NCBI RefSeq assembly: GCF_030731045.1
Contig: NZ_JAVALS010000007.1
Span: 1-64,000, forward strand
Direction of reading: 5' to 3'
Source of the DNA: Arthrobacter horti
GTDB lineage: Bacteria; Actinomycetota; Actinomycetes; Actinomycetales; Micrococcaceae
Length of the DNA: 64,000 nucleotides
Part shown: positions 41,948 to 50,862 of the stretch, piece after piece
Layout: every line of letters begins with the position of its first letter
Position numbering within the stretch: position 1 is the stretch's first letter
Position numbers and translations under genes: made by a program
The notes under the pieces: generated by a model
What the model was told of the DNA's origin: nothing
The model's input: only the letters and a program-made list of their open reading frames with translations
Database searches by the model: none

Positions 41948-43065
41948 CAGGCGCCGGCCTCCACGAGCTCGTCCGCGGACACGAGTTCCACGACGGAGCG
42001 CAGCACGGTCCCCTGGTGCATCTTGTGGAACGCCTCCTCGATCTGCTCGAGGGAGATCCGCTCGGAGACGAAGGCATCCAGGTCCAGCCGGCCCTGCTTG
42101 TAGAGGTCCACCAGCATGGGGAAGTCGCGGCTCGGCAGGCAGTCGCCGTACCAGGAGGACTTCAGGGAACCACCACGGCCGAACACGTCCAGCAACGGCA
42201 GCTCCAGCGTCATCTCCGGAGTCGGGACACCGACCAGAACCACGCGTCCGGCCAGGTCACGGGCGTAGAAGGCCTGCTTGTAGGTCTCCGGGCGGCCCAC
42301 GGCGTCGATCACGACGTCGGCGCCGAAGCCTCCGGTCAGCGCACGGATCGCCTCCACGGCGTCCTCTGCGGAGGAGTCGACGCCGTGCGTGGCGCCCAGC
42401 GAGAGCGCCATTGCGACCTTCCGAGGGTCGATGTCGACGGCAATGACCGTCGTCGCGCCCGCCAGCTTCGCGCCGGCGATCGCGGCGATGCCGACGCCGC
42501 CGCAGCCGATCACGGCCACGGACTCGCCGCGCTTGACCTCACCCGTGTTGATGGCGGCACCGAGGCCGGCCATCACGCCGCAGCCGAGGAGACCGACGGC
42601 GGCCGGGTCGGCGTCGTCGTCGATCACGGTGCACTGCCCGGCGGCGACGAGGGTCTTCTCCGCAAACGCGCCGATACCCAGCGCGGGCGTGAGCACCGTG
42701 CCGTCCTCGAGCGTCATCTTCTGCGTGGCGTTGTGCGTGGCGAAGCAGTACTGCGGCTGGCCCTTCTTGCAGGCGCGGCAGTTGCCGCACACGGCACGCC
42801 AGTTCAGGATCACCCGGTCGCCCGGCGCCACCTCGGTGACGCCCGGGCCGACCGCGCTGACCACGCCGGTGGCCTCATGGCCCAGCAGGATCGGGAAGTC
42901 GTCCGTGATACCGCCCAGCTTGTAGTGCAGATCCGTGTGGCAGACTCCGCAGGTGAGGATGTCGACCAGTGCCTCCCCCGGTCCCGGATCCGGCACCAGG
43001 ATCGTCTCCACGGACACCGGGGCGTTCTTCTCCCGGGCGACGACCGCCCGAACCTTGTGAACCAT
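41947..43065 (-). CDS. mscR: S-(hydroxymethyl)mycothiol dehydrogenase
   Basis: NAD- and mycothiol-dependent formaldehyde dehydrogenase, a zinc alcohol-dehydrogenase family member of 372 residues. Catalytic zinc region [29 protein letters not shown], structural zinc cysteines [15 protein letters not shown], the diagnostic [29 protein letters not shown] block, and the NAD loop [20 protein letters not shown] precedes the ATG. Formaldehyde from the GbcAB step is its obvious source here. Confidence 0.95.
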   Translation of the reverse strand: MVHKVRAVVAREKNAPVSVETILVPDPGPGEALVDILTCGVCHTDLHYKLGGITDDFPILLGHEATGVVSAVGPGVTEVAPGDRVILNWRAVCGNCRACKKGQPQYCFATHNATQKMTLEDGTVLTPALGIGAFAEKTLVAAGQCTVIDDDADPAAVGLLGCGVMAGLGAAINTGEVKRGESVAVIGCGGVGIAAIAGAKLAGATTVIAVDIDPRKVAMALSLGATHGVDSSAEDAVEAIRALTGGFGADVVIDAVGRPETYKQAFYARDLAGRVVLVGVPTPEMTLELPLLDVFGRGGSLKSSWYGDCLPSRDFPMLVDLYKQGRLDLDAFVSERISLEQIEEAFHKMHQGTVLRSVVELVSADELVEAGA

Positions 43066-43083
43066 GTGTGCTGAATTCCTTTC

Positions 43084-44763
43084 CTAGGAGACGGGGACGC
43101 CCTGCTGTTCGGCGGCCTCATGAGGGCACCGGACCTGCGTGGCGCCGTTCAGTGCAGGGACGCCGTGGTGGCGGCGATCGTGGATAGGGCACGGAGGCAG
43201 TTCCGCCTCCGATTCGTCCTCCACCGGCTCCGCGGTGGCCGAGACCGCCGCGTGCTCGGCCAGGACGCCCGTCTGGTGACGGATCTTGGTGCGGTAGAGC
43301 ACGGCACCGGCCACCACGACAGCGCCGACGAACATGACGCCGCCCCATTGCAGGTACCACTCGAAGGGCGGGACGGAGTTGTAGATCTCCTGGCGCGGCC
43401 AGATGAGGTTCAGGGTCATCGCACCGCCCCAGAGGACGGCCATGATGTTCACCGGCAGTCCCCACTTGCCGAGGCTGAAGCCCACCTCGGAGCCGTCGTC
43501 CTTCAGCGGCCACTTCTTCAGGAAGCGGCGCCGCAGCATCGGCACGGTGACCAGCAGATAGGAGAGGTAGATCAGCACGATGCTGATGCTGGAGAGAATG
43601 GTGAAGATGGCCGGCTGGGTGATGTTGACCAGCAGCGGGATGATGGCCAGCACACCGATGACGATCGCCGCCACGGTGGGCGTCTTGCGGCCGGGGTGGA
43701 CCTTGCTGAGCTGCCGGCTGAAGGGCAGGTTGTTGTCACGGGCCATGGCGAACATCATGCGGATGGCTGCGGCGTGCACGGCGAGCGTGCAGACGACGAC
43801 GGCCACCACGATGCAGGCCAGGAACGCCTTGCCGAACGGGCCGCCCAGGACGGAGAGCACGATGTACTGGAGGCCGCCGTCGGCCTCGCCGATCTTGGGG
43901 TCGTTCAGGTTCGGTGCCGCGAGGATGCCGCCGAAGAGCAGCAGGCCGCCGAGCAGGAAGGACGCGGTGACGGCACGCAGAATGGCCTTGGGCGCCGTCT
44001 TCTTGGGGTCCTTGGTCTCCTCGCCCAGGGAGGACGCGGTGTCGAAGCCGTACATGACGTAACCGGAAGCCATCGCGGCGATCAGGAACACGCCCAGGAA
44101 GCCACCGGGCTTGTCCTGGCCGAATCCGGAGATGTTGAAGAGGACCTGGGGAGGGTTGGTCATGTTCCAGAACAGGGCCAGCACCAGCAGTGCGGCCGCG
44201 ATGAGTTCGACGAACACACCGATGCTGTTGATCTTGGTCATGAGTTTCACGCCGAACGCGTTGATCAGCGTGGAGATGGTGATCATGATGGCCGCCAGGA
44301 CCACGCCGTTGATGGCGAAGTCATACGGGCCTGAACCGTCACCGACGAATTGGAAGCCGCTCCAGAGCTGCGGCAGCGTGATCTGCAGGGCGAGCGCCAC
44401 GGATCCCAGCGCCATGATAGAGGAGATCAGCAGGAGCCAGCCGGCCAGCCAGGCCGGGGTTCCCGAACTGAGCCGCTTGGCCCAGTTGTAGACCGACCCG
44501 GCCACCGGATACCGGCCGGCCAGTTCGGCGAAGCAGAGTGCCACCATGAACTGGCCCACGAAGACGATGGGCCAGGACCAGGCGTAGGCCGGTCCGGCGG
44601 TGGAGAAGCCGAAGTAGAACAATTGGAAGACGCCGGTGAGGATGGAGATGTAGCTGACGCCGGCGGCGAAACTTGCAAACTTTCCGATGCTGCGGTCGAG
44701 AGTCTGGGCATAGCCGAACTCATCCATTCCGCTGGCATCGGTGGTCTTTCGGGTTTCTGACAT
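43084..44763 (-). CDS. APC-family permease, probably for choline/betaine or a related amine
   Basis: A 559-residue twelve-helix permease: FGYAQTLDRSIGKFASFAAGVSYISILTG at the start, FAELAGRYPVAGSVYNW, and GYVMYGFDTASSLGEETKDPKKTAPKAI are typical of the GABA/BAT1-like APC branch. It stands between betB and mscR on the same strand, 18 nt before mscR, so it is likely the uptake system for the pathway. The C-terminal 60 residues are unusual, with CPIHDRRHHG and VRCPHEA, a His/Cys-rich tail that might bind metal. Confidence 0.88.
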   Translation of the reverse strand: MSETRKTTDASGMDEFGYAQTLDRSIGKFASFAAGVSYISILTGVFQLFYFGFSTAGPAYAWSWPIVFVGQFMVALCFAELAGRYPVAGSVYNWAKRLSSGTPAWLAGWLLLISSIMALGSVALALQITLPQLWSGFQFVGDGSGPYDFAINGVVLAAIMITISTLINAFGVKLMTKINSIGVFVELIAAALLVLALFWNMTNPPQVLFNISGFGQDKPGGFLGVFLIAAMASGYVMYGFDTASSLGEETKDPKKTAPKAILRAVTASFLLGGLLLFGGILAAPNLNDPKIGEADGGLQYIVLSVLGGPFGKAFLACIVVAVVVCTLAVHAAAIRMMFAMARDNNLPFSRQLSKVHPGRKTPTVAAIVIGVLAIIPLLVNITQPAIFTILSSISIVLIYLSYLLVTVPMLRRRFLKKWPLKDDGSEVGFSLGKWGLPVNIMAVLWGGAMTLNLIWPRQEIYNSVPPFEWYLQWGGVMFVGAVVVAGAVLYRTKIRHQTGVLAEHAAVSATAEPVEDESEAELPPCPIHDRRHHGVPALNGATQVRCPHEAAEQQGVPVS

Positions 44764-44838
44764 CCGAAACTCCTCTGTCGAATAGCACGATGGTGAGCGC
44801 CTGGCCCCCGGAGGATGTCCGTGGAGAGGGCCGGCGAG

Positions 44839-44874
44839 ACCGTCCGGGCGTGCCGCGTTGCACGCCCGGACGGT
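44839..44874 (-). terminator. Hairpin between betB and the permease gene
   Basis: A perfect 15-bp stem (44839-44853 with 44860-44874) in the 144-nt gap. It probably stops or attenuates betAB transcription before the permease gene. Confidence 0.65.
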
Positions 44875-44907
44875 GTCCCTCTGTGAATGGTGCTTGCCTG
44901 GGCCGGC

Positions 44908-46434
44908 CTAGCCTTCGGAGGGCAGGCCGGAGGCGGGCTGACCGAACCAGCCGCTGGGAGCGGGCTGGATGTTCTGCCAGATGTGCTTGGCCTCACGGTA
45001 TTCATTGAGGCCGGCGCTGCCGAGTTCACGGCCGATGCCGGACTTGCCGAAACCGCCCCACTCCGCCTGCGGAACATACGGGTGGTAGTCGTTGATCCAC
45101 ACCGTTCCGTGCCGGAGGCCGCCGGCGACGCGCTGTGCCTTCGATGCGTCCGAGGTCCAGACCGCACCCGCCAGGCCGTACTCGGTGTCGTTGGCGATGG
45201 CGATGGCCTCTTCCTCGGTCCGGAAGGTCTCCACCGTCAGCACGGGGCCGAAGGACTCCTCCTTCAGCACGCTCATGCCGGAGCGGCAATTGCCGAGCAC
45301 TGTGGGCGGGTAGAAGAAACCGTCGGCGAGCAGTCCGTCGTCGGGGATGTAGCCACCGCACAGCAGCTCGGCGCCCTCCGCGATGCCGGCCTGCACGTAG
45401 GCGTGGACCTGCTCGCGGTGCTTTGCAGAGATGAGAGGACCCGTTTCCGCATCGGAATCGAAGGGGCCACCCATGCGGATCTTCTGCGCCCGCTCCACGA
45501 CTTCGGCGACGAAGCGCTCAGCGATGGTCTCCTCGACAACCAGCCGGGCACCGGCGGAGCAGACCTGACCGGAGTGCAGGAAGACCGCGGTCAGCGCATT
45601 GTCGACGGCGCTGTCCCAGTCGGCGTCGGCGAAGACGACGTTCGGGTTCTTTCCTCCGAGTTCGAAGGCGACGCGCTTCACGGTCTCCGAGGCGGCGGCC
45701 ATGATGGTCTGGCCGGTGGCCAGGCTACCGGTCATGGAGACCAGATCCACCCGCGGGTCCGAGCTCAGCGTCGGGCCCACCTTCGATCCGCGTCCCGTGA
45801 CCAGGTTGGCGACGCCGGCCGGGACACCGGCCTCGGCGAGCGTCTCCATGAGCAGGATGGACGTCGACGGCGTGAGCTCGCTGGGCTTGAGCACGAAGGA
45901 GTTGCCCGCGACGAGTGCCGGCGCAACCTTCCAGGCGGCCTGGAGGAGCGGGTAGTTCCACGGTGCGATGAGGGAGCACACGCCGAGCGGTTCGTAGACC
46001 ACGCGGCTGATGGCGTTCGGCCGGCCGGTGTCGATGACCCGGCCCGCGTCGAGGCCCGCGACCTTGCCGTAGTAGCGGAAGCATGCGGCGATGTCGTCGA
46101 TGTCGTATTCGGACTCGACGAGCCGCTTGCCGGTGTCGAGCGACTCGGCCCGGGCGTAGATCGCCTTGTCCCGTTCGAGGAGCTCCGCGACGCGCAGCAT
46201 GACCGCGCCTCGCTCGAGGTCCGTCAGCCGGCGCCAAGGGCCGTCGTCGAACGCGGCCCGGGCGCTGGCGATCGCCCGCTCCGCGTCCTCGACGGTGGAG
46301 GAGGCGACGACGGCCACCTCGCGGCCGTCCGCCGGACAGCGCACCACGGTGGTGCCGCCGTCGGAGGCCTCCTGCCAGGCGCCGTCGATGAAGATGCCGC
46401 GCACGGTCTTGGTCTCGGATTCAGTGACGGTCAT
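44908..46434 (-). CDS. betB: Betaine aldehyde dehydrogenase
   Basis: NAD(P)-dependent aldehyde dehydrogenase of 508 residues oxidising betaine aldehyde to glycine betaine. Catalytic Glu is in FELGGKNPNVVF and Cys in HSGQVCSAGARLVVEE; PWNYPLLQAAWKVAPALVAGNSFVLKPSELTP and the C-terminal SGIGRELGSAGLNEYREAKHI fit the BetB/AldH9 group. It starts 4 nt after betA ends, so both are one operon. Confidence 0.93.
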   Translation of the reverse strand: MTVTESETKTVRGIFIDGAWQEASDGGTTVVRCPADGREVAVVASSTVEDAERAIASARAAFDDGPWRRLTDLERGAVMLRVAELLERDKAIYARAESLDTGKRLVESEYDIDDIAACFRYYGKVAGLDAGRVIDTGRPNAISRVVYEPLGVCSLIAPWNYPLLQAAWKVAPALVAGNSFVLKPSELTPSTSILLMETLAEAGVPAGVANLVTGRGSKVGPTLSSDPRVDLVSMTGSLATGQTIMAAASETVKRVAFELGGKNPNVVFADADWDSAVDNALTAVFLHSGQVCSAGARLVVEETIAERFVAEVVERAQKIRMGGPFDSDAETGPLISAKHREQVHAYVQAGIAEGAELLCGGYIPDDGLLADGFFYPPTVLGNCRSGMSVLKEESFGPVLTVETFRTEEEAIAIANDTEYGLAGAVWTSDASKAQRVAGGLRHGTVWINDYHPYVPQAEWGGFGKSGIGRELGSAGLNEYREAKHIWQNIQPAPSGWFGQPASGLPSEG

Positions 46435-46438
46435 CGTC

Positions 46439-48145
46439 TCAGCCCTTCAATGCCTGGCCGTTGGCGGACGTGTCGCGCTCGAGCGGGGAGATGCCGTGGC
46501 GGTAGAACTCGGTGTGCTGCGCGGCGAGCGTGCCCTTACCCATGATGAGGTCGGAGGCCCGCTCGGCCAGCATCATGACCGGGGCGTAGATGTTGCCGTT
46601 GGTCACGTACGGCATGGCGGAGGCATCCACCACGCGCAGGCCCTTGGTGCCGTGCACGCCCATGGTGAGCGGGTCGACGACGGCCATCGGGTCCGAAGCC
46701 GGGCCCATCTTGGCGGTGCAGGAGGGGTGCAGGGCCGTCTCGGCGTCCTTGGCCACCCAGTCCAGGATCTCCTGATCCGTCTGGACGCGGGCACCGGGAG
46801 AGATCTCGCCGCCGTTGTACGGCGCCATGGCGGACTGGCCCAGGATGTCCCGGGAGATCCGCACGGCCTCGACCCACTCGCGGCGGTCCTGGTCCGTGGA
46901 AAGGTAGTTGAAGACCATGGACGGGTGCACGGTGGGGTCCGAGGACTTGATCTTGAGGCTGCCGCGGGCGTCGGAGTACATCGGGCCGATGTGGACCTGG
47001 TAACCGTGCTTGGCGTCCGCCTTCTGGCCGTCGTAGCGGACGGCAACGGGCAGGAAGTGGAACATGAGGTTCGGGTAGGCCACGTCCTCGTTGGAGCGGA
47101 CGAAGCCGCCGCCTTCGAAGTGGTTGGTCGCGGCGGGGCCCTTGCGGCCGAACAGCCACTGCATGCCGATGAACGGCATACGCCACACGTCGAGGGCCGG
47201 CTGCATGGAGACCGGCTGGGTGCAGGCGTGCTGGATGTAGACCTCCAGGTGGTCCTGCAGGTTCTCGCCGACGCCGGGCAGGTTGACCACGGACTTGATG
47301 CCGAAGTTGCGCAGGTGCTGCGCGTCGCCCACACCGGAGAGCTGGAGCAGCTGCGGGGTGTTGATGGCGCCGCCGCACAGGATGACCTCGCCTGCGTTGA
47401 CCGTGTGGGTCTGGCCATTGCGGCGGTAGGTGACGCCCGTGGCCGTCTCTCCGGAGAAGTTGACCTTGGTCACGAAGGCGCGGGTCAGGACGGTGAGGTT
47501 GCTGCGGCTCTTGTTCGGGCGGAGATAGGCACGGGAGGCGGAGAGGCGCTGGCCCTTGTGGACGTTGCGGTCGAAGGGGGCGAAACCCTCCTGGCGGTAG
47601 CCGTTGACGTCATCCGTGAGCGGGAAGCCGGCCTGCTGCGCGGCCTGGAAGAAGGCGCCGAAGAGCGGGTTGGTTGCCGGGCCACGCTCCAGGACCAGGG
47701 GGCCGTCGTGGCCGCGGAACTCATCGTCCGGGTCCGCGGCCAGGGTGTTCTCCATGCGGCGGAAGTACGGGAGGCAGTGGGCGAAGTCCCAGCTCTCCAT
47801 GCCGGCGTCGGCGCCCCAGCGCTCGTAGTCCATGGGGTTGCCGCGCTGGAAGATCATGCCGTTGATGGAGCTCGAGCCGCCCAGGACCTTGCCACGGGCG
47901 TGGGCCACACGGCGGCCGTCCATGTACGGCTCCGGGTCCGACTCGTAGCGCCAGTCGTAGAACGGGTTGCCGCTGGGGAAGGTCAGCGCCGCGGGCATCT
48001 GGATGAACAGATCCCAGGGGAAGTCGCTGCGGCCCGCCTCGAGGACCAGCACGCTGCGAGTGCCGCCCTGGCTCAGACGATTGGCCAGCACGGAGCCGGC
48101 GCTTCCCCCGCCTACGATGACGTAGTCGTAGCTGCTGTTGCTCAT
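46439..48145 (-). CDS. betA: Choline dehydrogenase (GMC oxidoreductase)
   Basis: FAD-dependent oxidation of choline to betaine aldehyde. GMC family: FAD loop [36 protein letters not shown], the second signature [15 protein letters not shown], and the active-site region [11 protein letters not shown] with [19 protein letters not shown]. The ATG at 48145 is chosen because AAGGAG lies just upstream; it yields 568 residues. First gene of the betAB operon, under the promoter at 48275-48303. Confidence 0.94.
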   Translation of the reverse strand: MSNSSYDYVIVGGGSAGSVLANRLSQGGTRSVLVLEAGRSDFPWDLFIQMPAALTFPSGNPFYDWRYESDPEPYMDGRRVAHARGKVLGGSSSINGMIFQRGNPMDYERWGADAGMESWDFAHCLPYFRRMENTLAADPDDEFRGHDGPLVLERGPATNPLFGAFFQAAQQAGFPLTDDVNGYRQEGFAPFDRNVHKGQRLSASRAYLRPNKSRSNLTVLTRAFVTKVNFSGETATGVTYRRNGQTHTVNAGEVILCGGAINTPQLLQLSGVGDAQHLRNFGIKSVVNLPGVGENLQDHLEVYIQHACTQPVSMQPALDVWRMPFIGMQWLFGRKGPAATNHFEGGGFVRSNEDVAYPNLMFHFLPVAVRYDGQKADAKHGYQVHIGPMYSDARGSLKIKSSDPTVHPSMVFNYLSTDQDRREWVEAVRISRDILGQSAMAPYNGGEISPGARVQTDQEILDWVAKDAETALHPSCTAKMGPASDPMAVVDPLTMGVHGTKGLRVVDASAMPYVTNGNIYAPVMMLAERASDLIMGKGTLAAQHTEFYRHGISPLERDTSANGQALKG

Positions 48146-48274
48146 GAAGTCTCCTTGTACCTCGGTCGGATGCGGCCTGGAACAGACACCGCGGACCATG
48201 CCATGGCATAGGCCGCAGGTCCAGGCGCCGCATCTCCGCGGGACCCCACCGGTGTGGCGCAGGTCATATTTTCG

Positions 48275-48303
48275 AGGTTAGCGGAGCTTGAACAAACGTT
48301 CAA
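48275..48303 (-). promoter_or_regulatory. betA promoter with overlapping operator
   Basis: On the minus strand TTGAAC (48298-48303) and TAACCT (48275-48280) are separated by 17 bp, a good sigma-70-type promoter for betA. Its -35 hexamer is one half of the palindrome TTGAAC-AAAC-GTTCAA at 48288-48303, so a bound repressor would block it. Confidence 0.7.
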
Positions 48304-48328
48304 GACCTAGTTTGGACATTTGTTCAAA
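48288..48328. promoter_or_regulatory. Pair of TetR/BetI-type operators
   Basis: Two palindromes 24 bp apart centre to centre: TTGAACAAACGTTCAA (48288-48303, perfect 6-4-6) and TTTGGACATTTGTTCAAA (48311-48328, one mismatch). They lie between betA and the TetR gene and are the likely sites of that regulator. Confidence 0.7.
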
Positions 48329-48445
48329 CGTGAGCCCGCTCTCAGCCACTGAGTCCCGGGCTGACGGCGGACGGGACTGTTTCCGGGCGCGCTGAAACCA
48401 GGCCGTCACAATGCCGTCATGTGGAACAGCAGCCGGCCGGGACCG

Positions 48446-49030
48446 CTACGTGGCGAAGGCGATCTCCTCGGTGCGGAGGATGCTCCGTTCGATGGATGAC
48501 TTGTCGATGCCCAGAAGGGAGGTCAGCCACATGCCGTTCTGCACCACCACGATGTCCGCGGCACGGTTCTTGCACTCTTCAGGAGAGAGCTCCGGCCGGG
48601 CGTTGGAGATCAGTGCCGCCACCCCGTCGAGGTACTGGTCGAACGCCTCATCGTTGATCGCGGCGAATTCCGCGTCCGCCTGCGCGAGCGCCCAGAGGTG
48701 GAGACGCAGGGACAAGTACTGGGTGGTCAGGATCTCCGGCGCCGCCACCCGCCTCAGCGCATCACGGAGCTGCTGATCAGGGAGGGCGTCCGGGTCAGGG
48801 GCGACGAGCCGCAGGTCGCTCTCACCGATCCGGCTCAGGACGGCCCGGATGAGGCTCGGCTTGTCCGCGTAGTAGTAGTTGACGAGTCCGAGCGCGACGC
48901 CGGCCTCACTCGCCACCGCCCGCATGTTGACGCCCGAGATGCCGCGGCGCGACAGGAGTTCCAGCACCGCATCCAAGATGCGGGACTGCCTGTCCACCTG
49001 ATGCCCGGCGTTCACTGTCCTGGTTTCCAC
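48446..49030 (-). CDS. TetR-family repressor, BetI-like
   Basis: A 194-residue TetR protein: helix-turn-helix in residues about 15-60 (RILDAVLELLSRRGISGVNMRAVASEAGVALGLVNYYYADKPSLIRAVL), then the helical ligand domain with QYLSLRLHLWALAQADAEFAAINDEAFDQYL, like BetI. It lies directly upstream of betA on the same strand and should repress betAB through the operator pair, released by choline or betaine aldehyde. Confidence 0.92.
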   Translation of the reverse strand: METRTVNAGHQVDRQSRILDAVLELLSRRGISGVNMRAVASEAGVALGLVNYYYADKPSLIRAVLSRIGESDLRLVAPDPDALPDQQLRDALRRVAAPEILTTQYLSLRLHLWALAQADAEFAAINDEAFDQYLDGVAALISNARPELSPEECKNRAADIVVVQNGMWLTSLLGIDKSSIERSILRTEEIAFAT

Positions 49031-49095
49031 TCCGTCAGACTATGGCGAAAGCGCCGCAAGCCGCATCCGCCCTGCGCGAACACGCCTCCACCTGC

Positions 49096-49143
49096 GACGA
49101 CGGCGCGGCCGCCTTCCGTACGGAAGGCGGCCGCGCCGTCGTC
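49096..49143 (-). terminator. Terminator after the sodium:solute symporter
   Basis: A perfect 22-bp stem (49096-49117 with 49122-49143) closed by GTAC, 16 nt beyond the symporter stop codon. Confidence 0.85.
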
Positions 49144-49159
49144 GTTGATTCAGTCCGCG

Positions 49160-50680
49160 TCAGTGGGCGGGGACGTCCACCTCATCCTCGGCGTGGGCGC
49201 CGGCCAGGCGCTCGGTCCAAGCGGCCATGACCTTGGCGTCCGTGGCCGGGGTCAAGAGGGAGACCACCAGGTAGACCACGGCGGAGGAGATCAGGCCGTA
49301 GTAGATGGGTTCGTTGGCGTAGACGCCGTCCAGCGGGACTTTGGCGTTGATCTCCAGGACGATCATGGTGCCGAGGGTGACCACGGTGCCCACCGCCATG
49401 GAGGCCGCGGCGCCGAGGCCCGTACCGCGCTTCCAGATCAGACCGCCCAGGATGGCGACCAGCAGGCCGCCCACCAGGATGTCGTAGGCGATGGTCAGGG
49501 CGGCGACCACGTCCTTGACCAGGATGGCCAGGATGATGGCGACGACGCCCAGGCCCAGGACCCAGAGGCGGTTCTCCTTGACGTCCTCTTCCGGGTTGCG
49601 GTCGTGCTGGATCGCCACGTTCTTGCCGAACCAGCCCGCCACGAACGGAACCACGTCGGTGCGGGCCACCGTGGCGGCAGCGATCAGGGCGCCGGAGGCG
49701 GTGGACATCATGGCGGCCACGGCCGCGGCGAGCACCAGGCCGCCGATGGCGACCGGCAGGATGTGGGTGGCGACCTCCGCGTAGACGACGTCCTTGCCGA
49801 GGTTCTTCACGTCGATGTTCGGGAGGGCCACGTGGGCGGCCATGCCGATCACGGCGCCGGCCAGGCCGTAGAGCACGCAGTACACGCCGGCGGTGGTGCC
49901 GCCCCAGCGGGCGACGGTGGGGGTCTTGGCGGTGAAGACGCGCTGCCAGATGTCCTGGCCGATCAGCAGGCCGAGGGTGTACACGACGAAGTAGGTGATG
50001 ATCGTCTGGACACCGATGCCGTCCCACTGGAAGAAGGAGGCGTCCACGCGCTGCTTGATGCCGTCCAAACCACCCGCGGCATTGAGGGCGAAGGGCAGCA
50101 TGAGGAAGAAGACACCGATGGTCTTGATGAAGAACTGGACCTGGTCGGCCAGGGTGATGGACCACATGCCGCCGATGGTCGAGTAGATCAGCACGATCGC
50201 ACCGCCGATGGCGATGGCGACCCAGCGCTCCCAGCCGAAGAGGACCACGAAGATGGTGGCGTAGGCGCTGGTGGAGGTGGCGCAGAGCATGAGCGTGTAG
50301 GCCAGCATGACGATGCCGGAGGTCTGCGTGGCACGGGTGCCGTAGCGCAGCGTGAGCATCTGGGAGACCGTGTAGATCCGCAGCTTCTGGATCATGCCGG
50401 CGAAGAGGAGGCTGAGCAGCAGCACGCCGATGCCGATGGCCACCACGAGCCACATGCCGGAGATGCCGAACTTGTAGCCCAGGCCCACTCCGCCCACCGT
50501 GGAGGCGCCGCCGAGGACCACGGCCGCCATGGTGCCCGTGTAGAGCATGGGGCCGAGGCGGCGGCCGGCCACCAGGAAGTCGCTATTGTTCTTGGTCCGC
50601 GATTTGCCCCAGAACCCGAAGGCCAGCATGGCCACGAGGTAGAGGATCACGATCCCCGAATTGATGATGTTTCCGTCCAT
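49160..50680 (-). CDS. Sodium:solute symporter (SSS family)
   Basis: A 506-residue thirteen-helix secondary transporter: NSDFLVAGRRLGPMLYTGTMAAVVLGGASTVGGVGLGYKFG, AGMIQKLRIYTVSQMLTLRYGTRA and RVFTAKTPTVARWGGTTAGVYC are SSS family signatures. The ATG at 50680 follows AGGGGACACC. It is divergent from the ThDP enzyme gene across 182 nt. In Pseudomonas a similar symporter and ThDP enzyme sit by guanidinobutyrase, so the solute may be a guanidino acid; betaine is another possibility given the neighbours. Confidence 0.9.
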   Translation of the reverse strand: MDGNIINSGIVILYLVAMLAFGFWGKSRTKNNSDFLVAGRRLGPMLYTGTMAAVVLGGASTVGGVGLGYKFGISGMWLVVAIGIGVLLLSLLFAGMIQKLRIYTVSQMLTLRYGTRATQTSGIVMLAYTLMLCATSTSAYATIFVVLFGWERWVAIAIGGAIVLIYSTIGGMWSITLADQVQFFIKTIGVFFLMLPFALNAAGGLDGIKQRVDASFFQWDGIGVQTIITYFVVYTLGLLIGQDIWQRVFTAKTPTVARWGGTTAGVYCVLYGLAGAVIGMAAHVALPNIDVKNLGKDVVYAEVATHILPVAIGGLVLAAAVAAMMSTASGALIAAATVARTDVVPFVAGWFGKNVAIQHDRNPEEDVKENRLWVLGLGVVAIILAILVKDVVAALTIAYDILVGGLLVAILGGLIWKRGTGLGAAASMAVGTVVTLGTMIVLEINAKVPLDGVYANEPIYYGLISSAVVYLVVSLLTPATDAKVMAAWTERLAGAHAEDEVDVPAH

Positions 50681-50862
50681 GGTGTCCCCTGATCGACTCC
50701 GGTAATGCATGTCACGACCGCGCGTGACGACTGACACAAGGTTAGGTTTCCTACGCTTGAAAAGTCAACAAATAAGCAATATCGGGTGCATATTGGAAAA
50801 CTCCTGGGTAGCATGGATGTTGCTCAGGTCACGGTGACGGAGCGCGGCACGAAGGGGAGAAC

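Larger units (their letters stand above)
48146..48445. other. Control region between the TetR gene and betA
   Basis: 300 nt with no gene. It holds the betA promoter and the operator pair described separately; the part nearer the TetR gene is its 3' flank and shows no clear terminator. Confidence 0.5.
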
